Source: Litsea cubeba
Lineage: Eukaryota; Streptophyta; Magnoliopsida; Laurales; Lauraceae
DNA: 64,000 nucleotides
Assembly: GCA_012931725.1 (NCBI GenBank)
Contig: CM022944.1
Coordinates: forward strand, 64,949,082 to 65,013,081
Direction: 5' to 3'
The notes beneath the pieces were generated by a model. It did not search any database. It was not told the DNA's origin and saw only the letters and a program-made list of their open reading frames with translations. Below, in pieces: positions 1-12,360 of the stretch. The translations under genes and the position numbers were made by a program. The first letter of the stretch is position 1. The number at the start of each line of letters is the position of its first letter.

Positions 1-318
1 CGACGTCGTCTGTAAAGCTCCCTGACGTCATCTCCTCTGTCCCTCCTCATCTCTCCACTGCAGCGCCCAGCTCTCCCATCTCCCCCATACTCAAATATGC
101 CCCTCTTCTCTCTCTCCTTCCCCACCCACAACCTTCCTCCATCTCGGGAACTCTTTCTCAACCCACCCGAATCCCCACCCTACCTCTCCTCTCTCTACTC
201 GTCTATCTCCCAACATAAGCAACCTCTGCGATATCAAAACACATCGAGCCAAAGAAAGCTAAAAAGAATTAAAGAAATGTGAATCGAATAAGGAGAAGAA
301 AAGAGAAAGAGAAAATTT
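1..318. repeat. Left copy of a large inverted repeat
   Basis: This CT-rich stretch matches the reverse complement of 18105-18390 over its whole length, including the shared peptide-like string SFPTHNLPPSRELFLNPP that both copies encode on opposite strands. The window begins inside the copy, so its outer end is not seen. The best reading is the long terminal inverted repeat of a DNA transposon (Mutator-like elements often have TIRs of hundreds of bases) whose interior was later invaded by elements A and B. An inverted segmental duplication is the alternative. The short ORFs inside are not recognisable proteins. Confidence 0.6.
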
Positions 319-1043
319 CTGATGTGGTAAGAAAAGTTTTCATTCAATTTCTCATCAGAAAATTTTCTGATGTGGGCAAGAACCCTCATCAAGTTTTAAC
401 AGTTATTTCTCATAAAGAATTTTTATTTCTTGTAATGGAGTTTGGAGATGAAAGCCAAGAATTATGGCAAGTAAATGTTATTGTATGTTATCTTTTTTGT
501 CAAGACTTTTAAGTTGTAATTGGAATAGATTCCAATCTATTGAATACAGTTTATTCTCTTCTTCTATGTGATTGAGGTTAGGGTTTTTTGATAAAGTGGT
601 TTAATGGAATTTACAATCTGCCCAATGGTAAGCAGTGTTCCTCCTCTTGTGTGTGGTTGCTTAGTTTCTTATCAACTTATTTTTTTCACTTGATCGTTGC
701 ACACAATATGTTGGTTTTTTGCACACAATCTATCAATACATGCATTGGAGCTAAATTTGCATTCCATGCTTTGGCAACTCTTACAATAGTGAGAAGATCA
801 ACCTCCATCACGTCAACATTAAGTTGAGCCCTCAGTCCAAACATTTCCTTCTGCCACTTCTGAGTAACCTCAAGAGTATTTTCGGGGTTCCTTAATACCA
901 GGATTATATGCACCCCTAACAAAGCTGATTGCAAGTGGAATTAGTTATGATGTATATGAGACCATTGAGTGGGGCTGGAGTCATTTTTACATCTAACAAC
1001 TTGTCTCTTTATGTTGAGCCTTTTGCCAATTAATAGCCTTTGA
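319..1043. other. Unassigned interior DNA between the inverted repeat and element A
   Basis: No recognisable gene. A minus-strand ORF at 686-934 (82 codons) resembles no family I know. If elements A and B and one target-duplication copy of each are removed mentally, the minus strand from 17649 through 9245-9213 and on from 1043 stays open for about 84 codons, so this may be the interior of a small captured or non-autonomous element. It is AT-rich with T tracts. Confidence 0.3.
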
Positions 1044-1048
1044 GTCTT

Positions 1049-4000
1049 TGTAAGACCCCGACCCCTAATTCCCTTGATTAATGTGTTTTTAATTATGGGT
1101 TAGTTCTTTAAGTGAGTTTTGATCCTAATCGAGTTGGTTTGTGGTTTAGTTTAGTTTTCTATAGCTTTGAAAAATTTTCAGATGCATTGGACCTAGTCAG
1201 ACACGCTCAGGGAGGCCCTGAGTGCACGTGTAAGCATGGGAGGATAATTCTATTTTTTGATTTTAATCGCGATTTTCATTTGATTTGAATGGTTTTATCT
1301 TATGTTACAACTTTCGTTTTCAGCCCGTTCGTGTTTGAAGCCCATAAACCTATGTTTTGACCCAAAAGGGTAAAATTGACTTTTTCACATCAAATCTAGA
1401 CACAAATTTTGAAATCTCAAAACCATGTCAAAATTATACTTTTTGGAAACTAGATATTTCAAGGATCATTTTAGTCTTCTTCGTTGATCTCGTCCAAGGC
1501 CCGTAAGACCATGTTTTGGTCACTTTAAGTTTCAGCTGTAATCGGCCCAATTTTCAAGTTACTTAAGTCTTCTTCTCCCTCACCCATCTTCACTTTTACT
1601 TTTCCTGCAACACTTTTGACCTAGGGCTGGAGGAGAAAACCTTTTGTTTTCCCCAAGCATGTTTCTCTTGAATCCATGGCTAGGAAGCTCCGTTTGTAAA
1701 TCTAAAAACATGATTTTCTTCCTCTCATCTCAAGCTTTCTATTATTACTATTTTCTTGAAAGATCCAACTGAATCTCCACCATTTCTTCTTTGTTTTTCC
1801 TTGTTTGGTTACCTCGAGGTAAGGGCTTGAACTCATCTCTTTCATGGAGTTTATTTAGCACATAAAGAGTCCTTTTCCCGAACTTTCCAACCCATTTTCA
1901 AATTGGGTCCTTGTTTTCAAGATTTTGTGGGTTTTGAGGTGTTTTTCTTGGGGCTCTCTGTAGATTTTGGGTTCATATGTAGAGAGTGATCTTTGTGGAG
2001 GATTTGTGTTACATTTTGGACCAAGGCAAGTGATCTCTTTAGCTTTTCCATGTACATGTTAAGTATGGAAACTATTTTTGATTCCAAGTATGTGATTTCA
2101 TTTACTAATCTTACATTTGTGTGTGTATTAATAAGTTGGTTGGTTTTGAAATCTACTTTTAAGCTAGCATGCATATGTTTCTAGTATGGCTAGAAAATCC
2201 TTCTTATGGATCAAGTTTGAATTCTATTTCTATTGATTTTTGCTAGTTTTTTAATGGAGGTGTTTGGGGTGTGATTGATAAAGGAATTGAGCCCTTGGAG
2301 AGCATGTAGGCTCAGGGAAATCACAGGGTTGTATACAGCAAAGAAAAGAATGAAGAAGGGGAGAAGAGTTGTGAAAAATCTGACTTGAAATGCACTGCGC
2401 GTACAGGGTCGGTTAGCTGTCGGCTAGCCGAAATCGGCTAACCGAGAGCCTACCGAATTCTGTCGGTTCCATTTCCCGAGACCTGCATCGTGTCTAGGAC
2501 TTGTCGGTCAGCTTGCGGCTAACCGAACTGCACCACTTCGGTCAGCCAATAGCTAAATGAAGCCAATTCAGTTCCTTTTCCCGAGAGTTGCAATTTCTGG
2601 ACTAAGGCCAAGCGGTCAGCCGTCGGTCAACTTTCGGCTAGATGACATACCCACCTCGGCTAACCGATAGGTGACCGAGTGCTGACCGAATTTACAAAAT
2701 GTACCATTTTTGAAGGAATTTTGTAGAAATGAAAACCAGACTATGCTAAGGACTTTTGACTTGACATTGTGCATGTGAAATCTGAAATACCTTTTTAACT
2801 TCAGGGGGCACCAATCCGTCTTATTTTTCGGTATTTGGGTTTTAATTACACAAAGGTCAATGAATGGTCTTAACATATGCTTGATGGACTTCATTTTCGA
2901 ACTTCAGTTTTTTTTATAAAAGAAATATTATCGTGCACTTGTTTTGAATATCAAGTATAAGCTGGTTCAAGATTTGTTTCAAGAAACAAAAAGGGGGTCA
3001 TTTCCTAAGTTCGTTACGCATATAATTTATGCTATCTTGCTAGCATTGTCGTGTTTGTGTGACAAGTGATTTTCCCCTCGATTTCGACATGTTTAAATGT
3101 GTTTCGTCGTGTTTTGTGCATTCATGAATTTAAGTGAATACCACAGAGCTCGGACTGCTCCTTCAGTCTGATCCACTATCCGGGGGTCCTTAAACATGTG
3201 GACTATCTACAGATTAGTCGTATATTGTATACACATCATGCGTGTTCCAGTTCTGCGGTCTGCCTCCCTGTCTACCTCGAGTGTTGTGGGATTGTGTTTT
3301 GCGTGTCGTGCTTGTCATGCTTTTCGTGCGTTCGTACTCTTATCATCATGTATGAAGGAGAAAGGATGGGCTCTTTGTGGATTTACCATTCATTATTTTA
3401 TATGTATTCATGTTAGTCTCGTTTTGTATATCGTTCAGGGACTCTTGTTTTCTTGATAAGTATCTTGTTCATGCATTGTTTTAAACTTTGAAAATCTGTT
3501 TCAAGTTCAGTAAATTATTTTCAATATTATTCCTTTTGAGCTTTAATTTTGTATATGTCCTTGCCTAAATTGATCACCTTCCAGACCATCGTGTATGATA
3601 TTCTACACTTTGGTGCTCTAGGTAGCAGGTTCTCGTCTTGAGCTAGTGCTTGTGCAGAGGGTTGTTGAGCCACGTGACTTATTGTGTCAGCGATATCATG
3701 TAGACGCCGTGCTTGACTCCGGAGTTACGTTACACACTTGGGTAGTATTTGATTTAGCTTGTTATTTTATAAGGCTTTTGTTAACCTTTTTCCTTGGTAT
3801 TTTAATTAATGCACTTGTTAATTTATAACTTGAATATGCTTGGGTAATATTAAGCATGTTACTGTCAGCTCTGTATATGTTATTATCTTGGTTTGTTCCA
3901 ATCCGAGTTTAAACATTGCTATAACAGCTTTATGCTGATAGGTCGAGTGCGACACCGAATCCGATGGCCACGGACTCTGGGCCGCAATGCCATGTAGGCT

Positions 4001-4142
4001 TCCACGAAATGTTTTAATGTGTTTGGGAAATTTTGCCTTCCTCACACACGCGGATCCTGGGGAGAAATATAATTTTTAATTAACCCCAAATCACGCTCTC
4101 CGAGATCGGATCGCTGTAGGATCCCGATTTTGGGGCGTGACA
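1049..4142 (+). repeat. 5' LTR of element A
   Basis: Starts TG and ends CA, 3094 bp, and aligns along its whole length with 6084-9207. At offset about 1.36 kb lies a cluster of GTCGGTT/AACCGAC palindromes. The distal part ends in the family-typical string GATCGGATCGCTGTAGGATC shortly before the CGTGACA end. Its small ORFs are not conserved between the two LTRs and are not genes. Confidence 0.9.
2408..2692. repeat. Palindrome cluster in the 5' LTR of element A
   Basis: A dense series of short, partly inverted motifs of the type GTCGGTTAGC, CGGCTAACCGA and GGTCAGCC. The same block sits at nearly the same offset from the LTR start in every A/B family LTR here. Repeated inverted motifs at a fixed LTR position suggest a protein-binding or RNA-structure role, but that is inference. 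Confidence 0.7.
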
Positions 4143-4145
4143 GAC

Positions 4146-4157
4146 TGGTATCAGAGC
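4146..4157 (+). other. Primer binding site of element A (initiator tRNA-Met type)
   Basis: TGGTATCAGAGC lies three bases after the 5' LTR. It is the classic complement of the 3' end of plant initiator methionine tRNA, used to prime minus-strand DNA synthesis. It fixes the element's orientation as plus strand. Confidence 0.92.
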
Positions 4158-6071
4158 GGGCAAGTTTCTAGGAAATAAAACACTCTAGGAACTTTAAGAT
4201 GTGTGGTGAGGACTCCTTAGACCGTGTGGATTTTGTTTTGGCTAGCCGTTATTTTTATCAGTTTGGGTTTGTTTTTCTTCTAGTGGAGGAGGCCCTCTTT
4301 GTCTCGTCTTCTTGTCCTTGTTGTTAGGGAATTTGGAGGACCAAATTCTTTTCTAGTGGGGGAGAATTTAATGTCTCCGTACCCATATTTTGTATCTTTT
4401 GCTTATTTTTGTGTCAGAGAGTTAGTGTTTTGTGGACTTAGTATGTTTTTCTCAAAGGACTTTGGCAGAAGTTTCAACTTTTCGATGTCGCAGATGGAGT
4501 TAACAAGGGAAATTGTGAACGGTTATTCCTCAGCAAGTCATATGAACGGCATATCTAGACCCAATTACAGTTGATCGTGTGCCATCAGATGGTGTGTTAG
4601 ACAAGTAAGTGTAGATTTTTGGATAAACTTGGATTAATTCCCTAAGTCAGAAGACTTCAGAAACCGAATAAATGGTGGACTTTATGAGGTTTGAGGTGAT
4701 TTTCAGTGGTACAGCGCTCCAAGAGGATGTGAAAAAGTTAGAAATTTCTCGAGTACTGATGAACTTGTGACGGAGATTTGTTCGAGGAAGTTCAACAATT
4801 GCAGCTATGATAGTGAAGGCGACTTGACAAGATGTGTCAGTGGGTGGTTAAAAGCATAGGAAGTCGGTTTTCGGCAGCAATGTAGAGAGTTGTATGCAGA
4901 ATTGATTGTTACCTGATCACGTGATAGAGTAAATTTTGTGGCTTTTACCGACTTGTAGAACATCAGTTTGGGCAGCGTACAGATGCAAGCTGGGGAATCA
5001 TAACCTATGGACAAGGTCAATTGAAAGATCCAGGGAAGAATGACGCCTGTGCAAGACTTGAGGATGGTGAACCTGAAACAGAGGCAGGAGATTGAGCAAC
5101 CAAGGTTTGATTGGGACAGTTTTGAGATTTAAATGCAGAGTTGTAACCGTTTGAAGTGTGATGTGAAATAGACAAACATGTATGGTCAAGAATTGATCGT
5201 GGTACAGAGGACCAAGGGCAAACTCTTGGGTACTTTGAAGAGAGATTTTATTCTATGATTGTGGACAAGAATCGAACTCGCAAGGTCAGTTATGCATGCC
5301 TGGCTAAAAGATCGGAATACGGAGACAAAGTTTGATGGAAGCACACCTTACGAAGTTTGGACATGTGGAGTAGCATGATAGTTAGAGCGTTAGTAGGTTT
5401 GGTCAGAGCTAGAAACCTACAGAGTTGTGAACCTTGTGATTTCAACAAGCAGACAGAGATGGCAGAAGTCTACTGAGGACTGGACGACATTGCCTGAAGT
5501 AAGACACATCTGGTAGTACTCAGCGACACCAATTTTCTGAAGCCAAGGGTAGACAGAAGAATAAGACAATATTCCGAAGAATTAGTAAAAGCATGGTGGA
5601 ATTCCAAGACTGACAGAGACAGAGTGACAGTACATTGGGATGACTCAGGACTTTCTTATTCTTGGACCAACATTGATGGACATGACAAGTTGCAGATTCA
5701 AAACAATGCAAGGACAATTGATGATCGCCAGGGATTTATGGAAGGATACTTTGAACATTGATTGTGTCAGAGGAACAAGTTGCTGAGACAAAGTTTGGAC
5801 CGTTTGAGATCTTAGATCAATTCAGAAACCTCGACCACAGACTCGTTTCACCGCCATGTTTGACCGGGGATATTGCAGTTGTGCAGAGCAGTGCAGATCA
5901 TCTATGTTTAGAGACAATGCTACAGAAGAGGATGACCCGGTGAGCTCAGGTGTTTTCGGGGAACCGTGAGTCTGAGAAGACCTTTTGAGATTTTTGTGAT
6001 CTTGTGTGGGAGCTTTATCCTGTTTTCTTTTTGTTGAGTTAGTTTAGATCATTTGGAGGACCAAATGTTCT
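4158..6071 (+). other. Non-coding interior of element A
   Basis: About 1.9 kb without a long ORF. It aligns with the reverse complement of the interior of element B, for example the matching stretches around the PBS that contain CTTTAAGATGTGTGGTGAGG. Near 5790 a degenerate peptide GPFEILDQF resembles the C-terminal part of gypsy integrases, so the interior may descend from a gypsy polyprotein that decayed or was replaced. Nothing else in it is recognisable. Confidence 0.6.
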
Positions 6072-6083
6072 ATAGGGGGGGGA
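6072..6083 (+). other. Polypurine tract of element A
   Basis: ATAGGGGGGGGA lies directly before the 3' LTR. It is the expected plus-strand primer for reverse transcription. Confidence 0.88.
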
Positions 6084-9000
6084 TGTAAGACCCCGACCCC
6101 TAATTCCCTTTATTAATGTGTTTTTAATTATGGGTTAGTTCTTTAATTGAGTTTTGATCCTAATCGAGTTGGTTTGTGGTTTAGTTTAGTCTTCTATGGC
6201 TTTGGAAAACTTTGAGAGCCGTTGGACCTAGTCAGACACACTCATGGAGGCCCTGAGTGCACATGTAAGCATGAGAGGATAATTCTGTTTTTCGATTTTA
6301 ATCACGATCTCGATTTCATTGAATGGTTTTATTTTATGTTACAACTTTCGTTTTCAGCCCGTTCGTGTTTGAAGCCTAGAAACCTGTATTTTGACCCAAA
6401 AAGAGTAAATTTGACTTTTCACACCAAATCTGGACACAAATCTCGAAATCTCAAAACCATGTCAAAATTATACTTTTTGGAAACTAGATATTTTAAGGAT
6501 CATTTTAGTCCTTTTCGTCGATCTCGTCCGGGGGCCCGTAAGACCATGTTTTGGCCACTTAAAGTTTCAGCTGTAATAAGCCTCATTTTCAAGTTACTTA
6601 AGTCTTCTTCTCCCTCACCCATCTTCATTTTCACTTTTCCTGCAACACATTTGACCTAGGGCTGGAGGAAAAAAACTTTTGTTTTCCCCAAGCTTGTTTC
6701 TCTTGAATCCATAGCTAGGAAGCTCCGTTTACAAATCTAAAAACATGGTTTTCTTCCTCTCATTTCAAGCTTTCTATTGCTACTATTTTCTTAAAAGATC
6801 TAGCTGAATCTCCACCATTTCTTCTTCGTTTTTCCTTGTTTGGTTAGCTCAAGGTAAGGGCTTGAACTCATCTCTTTCATGGAGTTTATTTAGCTCATAA
6901 AGAGTCATTTCCCCTAACTTTCCAACCCATTTTTGAATTGGGTCCTTGTTTTCAAGATCTTGTGGGTTTTGAGGTGTTTTTCTTGGGGCTGGCTCTCTGT
7001 AGATTTTGGGTTCAGATGTAGAAAGTGATCTTTGTGGAGGATTTGTGTTACATTTTGGACCAAGGCAAGTGATCTCTTTAGCTTTTCCTTGCACATGTTA
7101 AGTATGAAAACTATTTTTGATTCCAAGTATGTGATTTCATTTACTAATCTTACATTTGTGTGTGTATTAATAAGTTCGTTGGTTTTGAAATATACTTTTA
7201 AGCTAGCATGCATATGTTTCTAGTATGGCTGGAAAACCCTTCTTATGGGTCAAGTTTGAATTCTGCTTTTGTTGATTTTTGCTAGTTTTTGAATGGAGGT
7301 GTTTGGGGTGTGATTGATAACGGAATTAAGCCCTTGGAGAGCACGTAGGCTCAGGGAAATTATAGGTTGTATACAGCAAATAAAAGAAAGAAGAAAAGAA
7401 TGAAGAAGGGGAGAAGAGTAGTGAAAAATATGACTTGAAATGCACTGCGCGTACAAGGTCGGTCAGCCGTCAATTAACTGTCAGCTAGCCGAAATGTCCA
7501 TTTCGGCTAACCGAGAGCTAACCGAATTATGTCGGTTTCATTTCTCAAGACCCGCATCGTGTCTGGGACTTGTCGGCCAGCTTGCGGCTAACCAAACTGC
7601 ACCACTTCGGCCAGCCGACAGCCAACCAAAGCCAGTTCGGTTCCATTTCCTGAGAGCTGCAATTTCTGGACTGAGGCCAGGAGGTCAGCCGTCGGTCAAC
7701 TATCGACTAGCCGACGTACCCACCTTGGCTAACCGACAAGTGACCGAGTGCTGACCAAATTTACAAAATGTACCATTTTTTAAGGAATTTTATAGAAATG
7801 AAAACCAGACTATGCTAAGGACTTTTAACTTGACATTGTGCATGTGAAATCTGAAAAACCTTTTTAACTTCAGGGGGCACCAATCCGTCTTATTTTCCGG
7901 TATTTGGGTTTCAATTACACAAAGGTCAATGAATGGTCTTAACATATGCTTGATGGACTTTGTTTTCAAACTTCAGTTTTTTTTATACAAGAAATATTAT
8001 CGTGCACTTGTTTTGAATATCAAGTATAAGCTGGTTCAAGATTTGTTTCAAGAACCAAAAAGGGGTTCACTTCCTAAGTTCGTTACGCATATAATTTATG
8101 CTATCTTGCTAGCATTGTCGTGTCTATGTGACAAGTGATTTTCTCCTCAATTTCGACATGTTTAGAATGTGTTTCGTTGTGTTTTGTGCATTCATGAACT
8201 CATGTGAATACCACTGAGCTTGGACTGCCCCTTCAGTCTGATCCACTGTCCGGGGGTCCTTAAACATGTGGACTATCTGCAGATTAGTCGTATATTGTAT
8301 ACACATCATGCATGTTCCGGTTCTGTGGCCGGCCTCTCTGTCTACCTCTTATGGTGTGGGATCGTGTTTTACTTGTCGTGCTTGTCGTGCGTTCTTACTC
8401 TTATTATCATGTATGAAGGAGAAAGGATGGGCTCTTTGTGGATTTACTATTCATGATATTATATGTATTCATGTTAGTTTTGTTTCGTATATCATTCAGG
8501 GACTCTTGTTTTCTTGATTAGTATCTTGTTCATGCATTGTTTTAAACTTTGTAAATCTGTTTCAAGTTCAGTAAATTGTTTTCAATATTATTCCTTTTAA
8601 ACTTTAATTTTGTACATTTCCTTGCCTAAATTGATCACCTGCCAGACTATCGTGTCTGATATTCTACACTTTGGTGCTCTTGGTAGCAAGTTCTCGTCTT
8701 GAGCTAGTGCTTGCGCAGAGGGTTGTTGAGCCACGTGTTGTGCAGATTTGTGTCAGCGATGTCATGTAGACGTCTTGCTTGACTCCGGAGTTACGTTACA
8801 CACTTGGGTAGTATTTGTTTTAGCTTGTTATTTTGTAAGGATTTTGTTAGCCTTTTTCCTTGGGATTGAAAATAATGCACTTGTTAATTTATAACTTGAA
8901 TATGCTTAGGTAATGATAAGCATGTTACTGTCAGCTCTGTATATGTTATTATCTTGGTTTGTTCCAGTTTGAGTTTAAACATTGCTATGACAGCTTCACA

Positions 9001-9207
9001 CTGATAGGTCGAGTGCGACGCCGAATCCGATGGCCACAGACTCCGGGTCGCAATGCCATGTAAGCTTTCGCGAAATATTTTGATGTGTTTGAAAAATTTT
9101 GCCTTCCTCACACACGTGGATCCTGGGGAAAATACAACTTTTAATTAACCCTAAATCGCGCTCTCCGAGATCGGATCGCTGCAGGATCCTGGTTTTGGGG
9201 CGTGACG
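6084..9207 (+). repeat. 3' LTR of element A
   Basis: 3124 bp, homologous to 1049-4142 with scattered substitutions and small indels. The 145-codon ORF at 6222-6659 lies wholly inside it and is interrupted in the 5' LTR, so it is chance. The element end is CGTGACG, followed by the target duplication GTCTT. Confidence 0.9.
7459..7760. repeat. Palindrome cluster in the 3' LTR of element A
   Basis: Counterpart of 2408-2692, with the same CGGTCAGCC and GGCTAACCGA type motifs, some point-mutated. It lies about 1375 bp from the LTR start. Confidence 0.7.
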
Positions 9208-9245
9208 GTCTTAAACCAACAAACGAATGTGTTCATTTCTGAAGT
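9208..9245. other. 38-bp host spacer between elements A and B
   Basis: The only host DNA left between the two retrotransposons. It begins with A's target duplication GTCTT and ends with GAAGT, the left target duplication of B. Read on the minus strand it is open in frame with the flanking host DNA on either side once both insertions are removed. Confidence 0.75.
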
Positions 9246-12200
9246 TGTCACACCGCGAAACCGGGCCCTGCAGTGATCCGATCTCGGGATGCGAAATTGA
9301 TTTTCCCAAGATCCACGTGAATGAGGATCACACCCTTCCACACAATTTGAATATTTCGCGAAAGCTTGCGTGGCGTTGCGACTCGGAGCTCGTGGCCATC
9401 GGATTCCATGTCGTACTCAACCAATAACATAAAGCCATCAATAAAGCAAATTGATATATATCAAAGAACCATAAAACATTGAGCTGACAGTAATAGGACA
9501 TTTCATTTTCCATATATATATTTTCAAGTTATAAGTTACAAAAGTATTTTCATTAAAATCCCAAAAGAAAAAGGCTAATAAAAGACATCCAAACAAATAA
9601 CCAACTAAACTAATCACTACCCCAATTATGTTACGAGCTCCGGTGCCAACATGACATCTATATGACATCAATAGGCAGCCTCTCGCATCCAACCGGCAGC
9701 TCATCCTCCACCTCCACTCAAACCACCTCTAAGGGCAAGAAATAGAATCCTGGCACCAAACAAGAAAGGTCAGACACGACGGTCTGGCAATCAAATAAAC
9801 AGGTAATAAGATGATAAACATTTATAAAATAATATAAAATCAATCTTGATACATTTAAAGTTTGAAACACAAATAATCAATGGGGTAAAGAAAACACTTT
9901 CTAAATCATTGACAATATGAATAAATATAGCAAAGTGAATAAATCAATGGTAAACAAATAAATCAATAATATTTGAATAAATCAGTGGCGATCGAGTAAA
10001 ACATTAACAATCAATAAATCAATGGCGATCAAATAAATCAATGACATTCGATAAAAGCATTGACAACCACATACGCTAAATTCTCCAATTACCGAAGTAA
10101 CAAGAGCACTCACTCAGAAACGTACTGCAAAAGTACTCAATCAATACGTACTCCATTTACCGAAGTAATGGAAGTACTCGATCAATTCTAAACCATGCAA
10201 AATGGAAGAAAAGATCTCACCGCCGCCATGACCAGAAACACTTACTCATAAAAGAGTTCCAAACTGCAGTTGGTAATACAATAATAAGGATCCCCAGCCC
10301 GAAGAGGAACCCAAGCTTAGTGGTGTCGAAAGAAATCCAAATCGATACAATCAAATCATTCGATACATTTTCATCGATAAAAGCAACCACTCTTGGCAAT
10401 TAACACACGAACAATATCACTCATTCAAACAAGTAGTTTTATCGATATTTCAAACGTGGCGAACCACTCAATCTATTACAAATCAATTTGTAGAAAATAT
10501 ACAAATTTCTCTATCTTAGGATGAAGTGATGTAAAGTGATCGAATAGCTTACCTAAGGTCATCTCGATACATACTTGATCCCTTAATTGTGGATTTATAA
10601 GAAGAGAGTTTGGTACCACTGAAGATCTCCAACATTTAAAGTTATAAAGTATGTATTAAGACCTATCAAAATACGATGGTAATTTACATCATCAATTTCT
10701 TCACTTATTCAAAAATCTGGTTGAAGTTCGGTCACCCTTCGACTGGCTGTCGGGTAGCCGACAAGTCCATGTTGGTTAACTGACATGCTGACCGACAGCT
10801 AGCCGAACACAGAATCGAGGAGGAGAACAGCTTCTGGAATTGTAACCGAAAAGGGTGTCGGTCGGGATTCATTTAGCCGACACATCCACATCAGAAATTT
10901 TGTAGCTCTCCGGAAAAGGGAACGAATTGAACCGAACAAGTTCGGTTACCTGTCAGTTAACCGATAGCTGACCAACATTGCCTGGGGATGAATTTCTGAA
11001 ACTGTTTTGTCTCCTTTTCTTCCTCCAAATACTCCTCATTCCCACACAACAATCCCTACAATAAAATGAGCTAAGAAGCTCCTCCATTCATCAATCCACA
11101 CCTCAAATTTATCACTTCAAATCCACCCATCCAAACATCCTTCAATCACAACATCATTTCAACCATTCATTCATAAAAATCTCATTCTAAATAAAAATAA
11201 GTTTCAAATCAGAATTCAATGAAGTAAATCCAAACATATGAGCAATTAAATCATGAGTTTAGTGAACTAAACCACAAAACAAAACTAGATTAAACATGTT
11301 AGGTTCAAAAGCAAGAGCTCAAGACATGGAAAATCCATAAAATCGTTCATATTAAGCAATAACCATCACATTGGCTGAAACATTCACTTGCCTTGGTCAA
11401 GAAGAGATGCAAATCACTCTAAGATGGTCTCTAACAAGCCTCTTGCTCCAAATCTACAAAAACCCCAAATAAACCCATAGAAAAGCCCTAAAAATCAATC
11501 ATTTGTAAACCTCAAAGAAATCCTTTTGCATGTGTGACAAAAACACTCAAAATAGTTTAGAAAATAAAGATCTCAAGGAAGAAACACCATTGTTAACCTT
11601 GAAAAGTTCGAACCATGAAGAAAGGCTTGAAGGAGAGGGCTATCCTTGCTTAAAATCCTTGAAAAAAGGTATCTTCGGAAAGCCAAGAGGGAGGAAAAGA
11701 AGATTAGGAGATCAATCCCTCACTTATCACTAAAGAGAAAGACTTACAAGATGAGAGAGAAAATGTCTGGAAGAGAGAAGCTCTCAACTGTGAAGTGTAG
11801 AAAAACGAAAATGAGGAAGAAGAAAGAACGTGGGTGGGTTTTAAGTTAAATGGAAAGTGGGCCCCATGGGCCCCAAAACTTCAAGTGGCTGGATCACTGA
11901 CTTGTGGGTCCCGAATGAAAACGACGAAGAAAAAAAAATCGATCATCAAAATATCTACTTTCCAAAAAGTATATTCTGCTAATTTCTGAGATTTTCAAAA
12001 TTTGTGTACAGATATAGTGTGAAAGGTCGGTTTTGCCCTTTTTCTTGAAAAACGTATTTTTTTAGCCTCAAATCCAAACAGATAAAACATGAATGTTGTT
12101 AAAAACAATAAAATGAGTCAAAAGGAATAAAAATTGGAATTTTTAGAAATCAAGAATAAATTCTCACAAAAATATGATCGACAATGGTCGGGTCAAAACA

Positions 12201-12346
12201 AAGTCAACGGTTCTAAAAAATCTCCAAAGTCATGAAAAATCTATTCAAACTCAAAAACGAAGTATAACCCACTACTAATCTCACTCAAAAAGTAAAACTA
12301 CAACTAAGACAACACTAAACAAAAGAATTGGGGTCGGGGTCTTACA
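9246..12346 (-). repeat. 3' LTR of element B
   Basis: 3101 bp, homologous to 14410-17530. It contains an AT-rich tract (9940-10070) of repeated AAATCAATGGCGATC-like units shared with the other LTR of B, and a palindrome block at 10729-10980. No gene is present; the small ORFs are not preserved between LTRs. Confidence 0.9.
10729..10980. repeat. Palindrome cluster in the left LTR of element B
   Basis: GTCGG, GGCTGTCGG, TAGCCGACA and TTAACTGACA motifs in both orientations. The block ends about 1366 bp from the minus-strand LTR start, matching the position in element A. Confidence 0.68.
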
Positions 12347-12360
12347 TCCTCCCTCCCTTA
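12347..12360 (-). other. Polypurine tract of element B
   Basis: On the minus strand this reads TAAGGGAGGGAGGA directly before the 3' LTR, the expected place and composition. Confidence 0.85.

Larger units (their letters stand above)
1049..9207 (+). mobile_element. Element A: non-autonomous long-LTR retrotransposon (LARD-like)
   Basis: A structurally complete LTR retrotransposon of 8159 bp. Both LTRs start TGTAAGACCCCGACCCC; the 5' LTR ends CGTGACA and the 3' LTR ends CGTGACG, a single-base change of the usual CA. It is flanked by an exact 5-bp target duplication, GTCTT (1044-1048 and 9208-9212). A PBS complementary to initiator tRNA-Met follows the 5' LTR and a polypurine tract precedes the 3' LTR. 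The interior is only 1.94 kb and has no gag or pol, so the element must have used proteins of another element, as Large Retrotransposon Derivatives do. The same family occurs as element B and as two solo LTRs in this window. Confidence 0.93.

Noticed and set aside
686..934. 82-codon minus-strand ORF
   Set aside because: No known domain, no splice partner found and overlapping ORFs on the other strand; kept only as unassigned DNA.
6222..6659. 145-codon ORF in the 3' LTR of element A
   Set aside because: The homologous stretch in the 5' LTR is interrupted, and nothing in the protein is recognisable.
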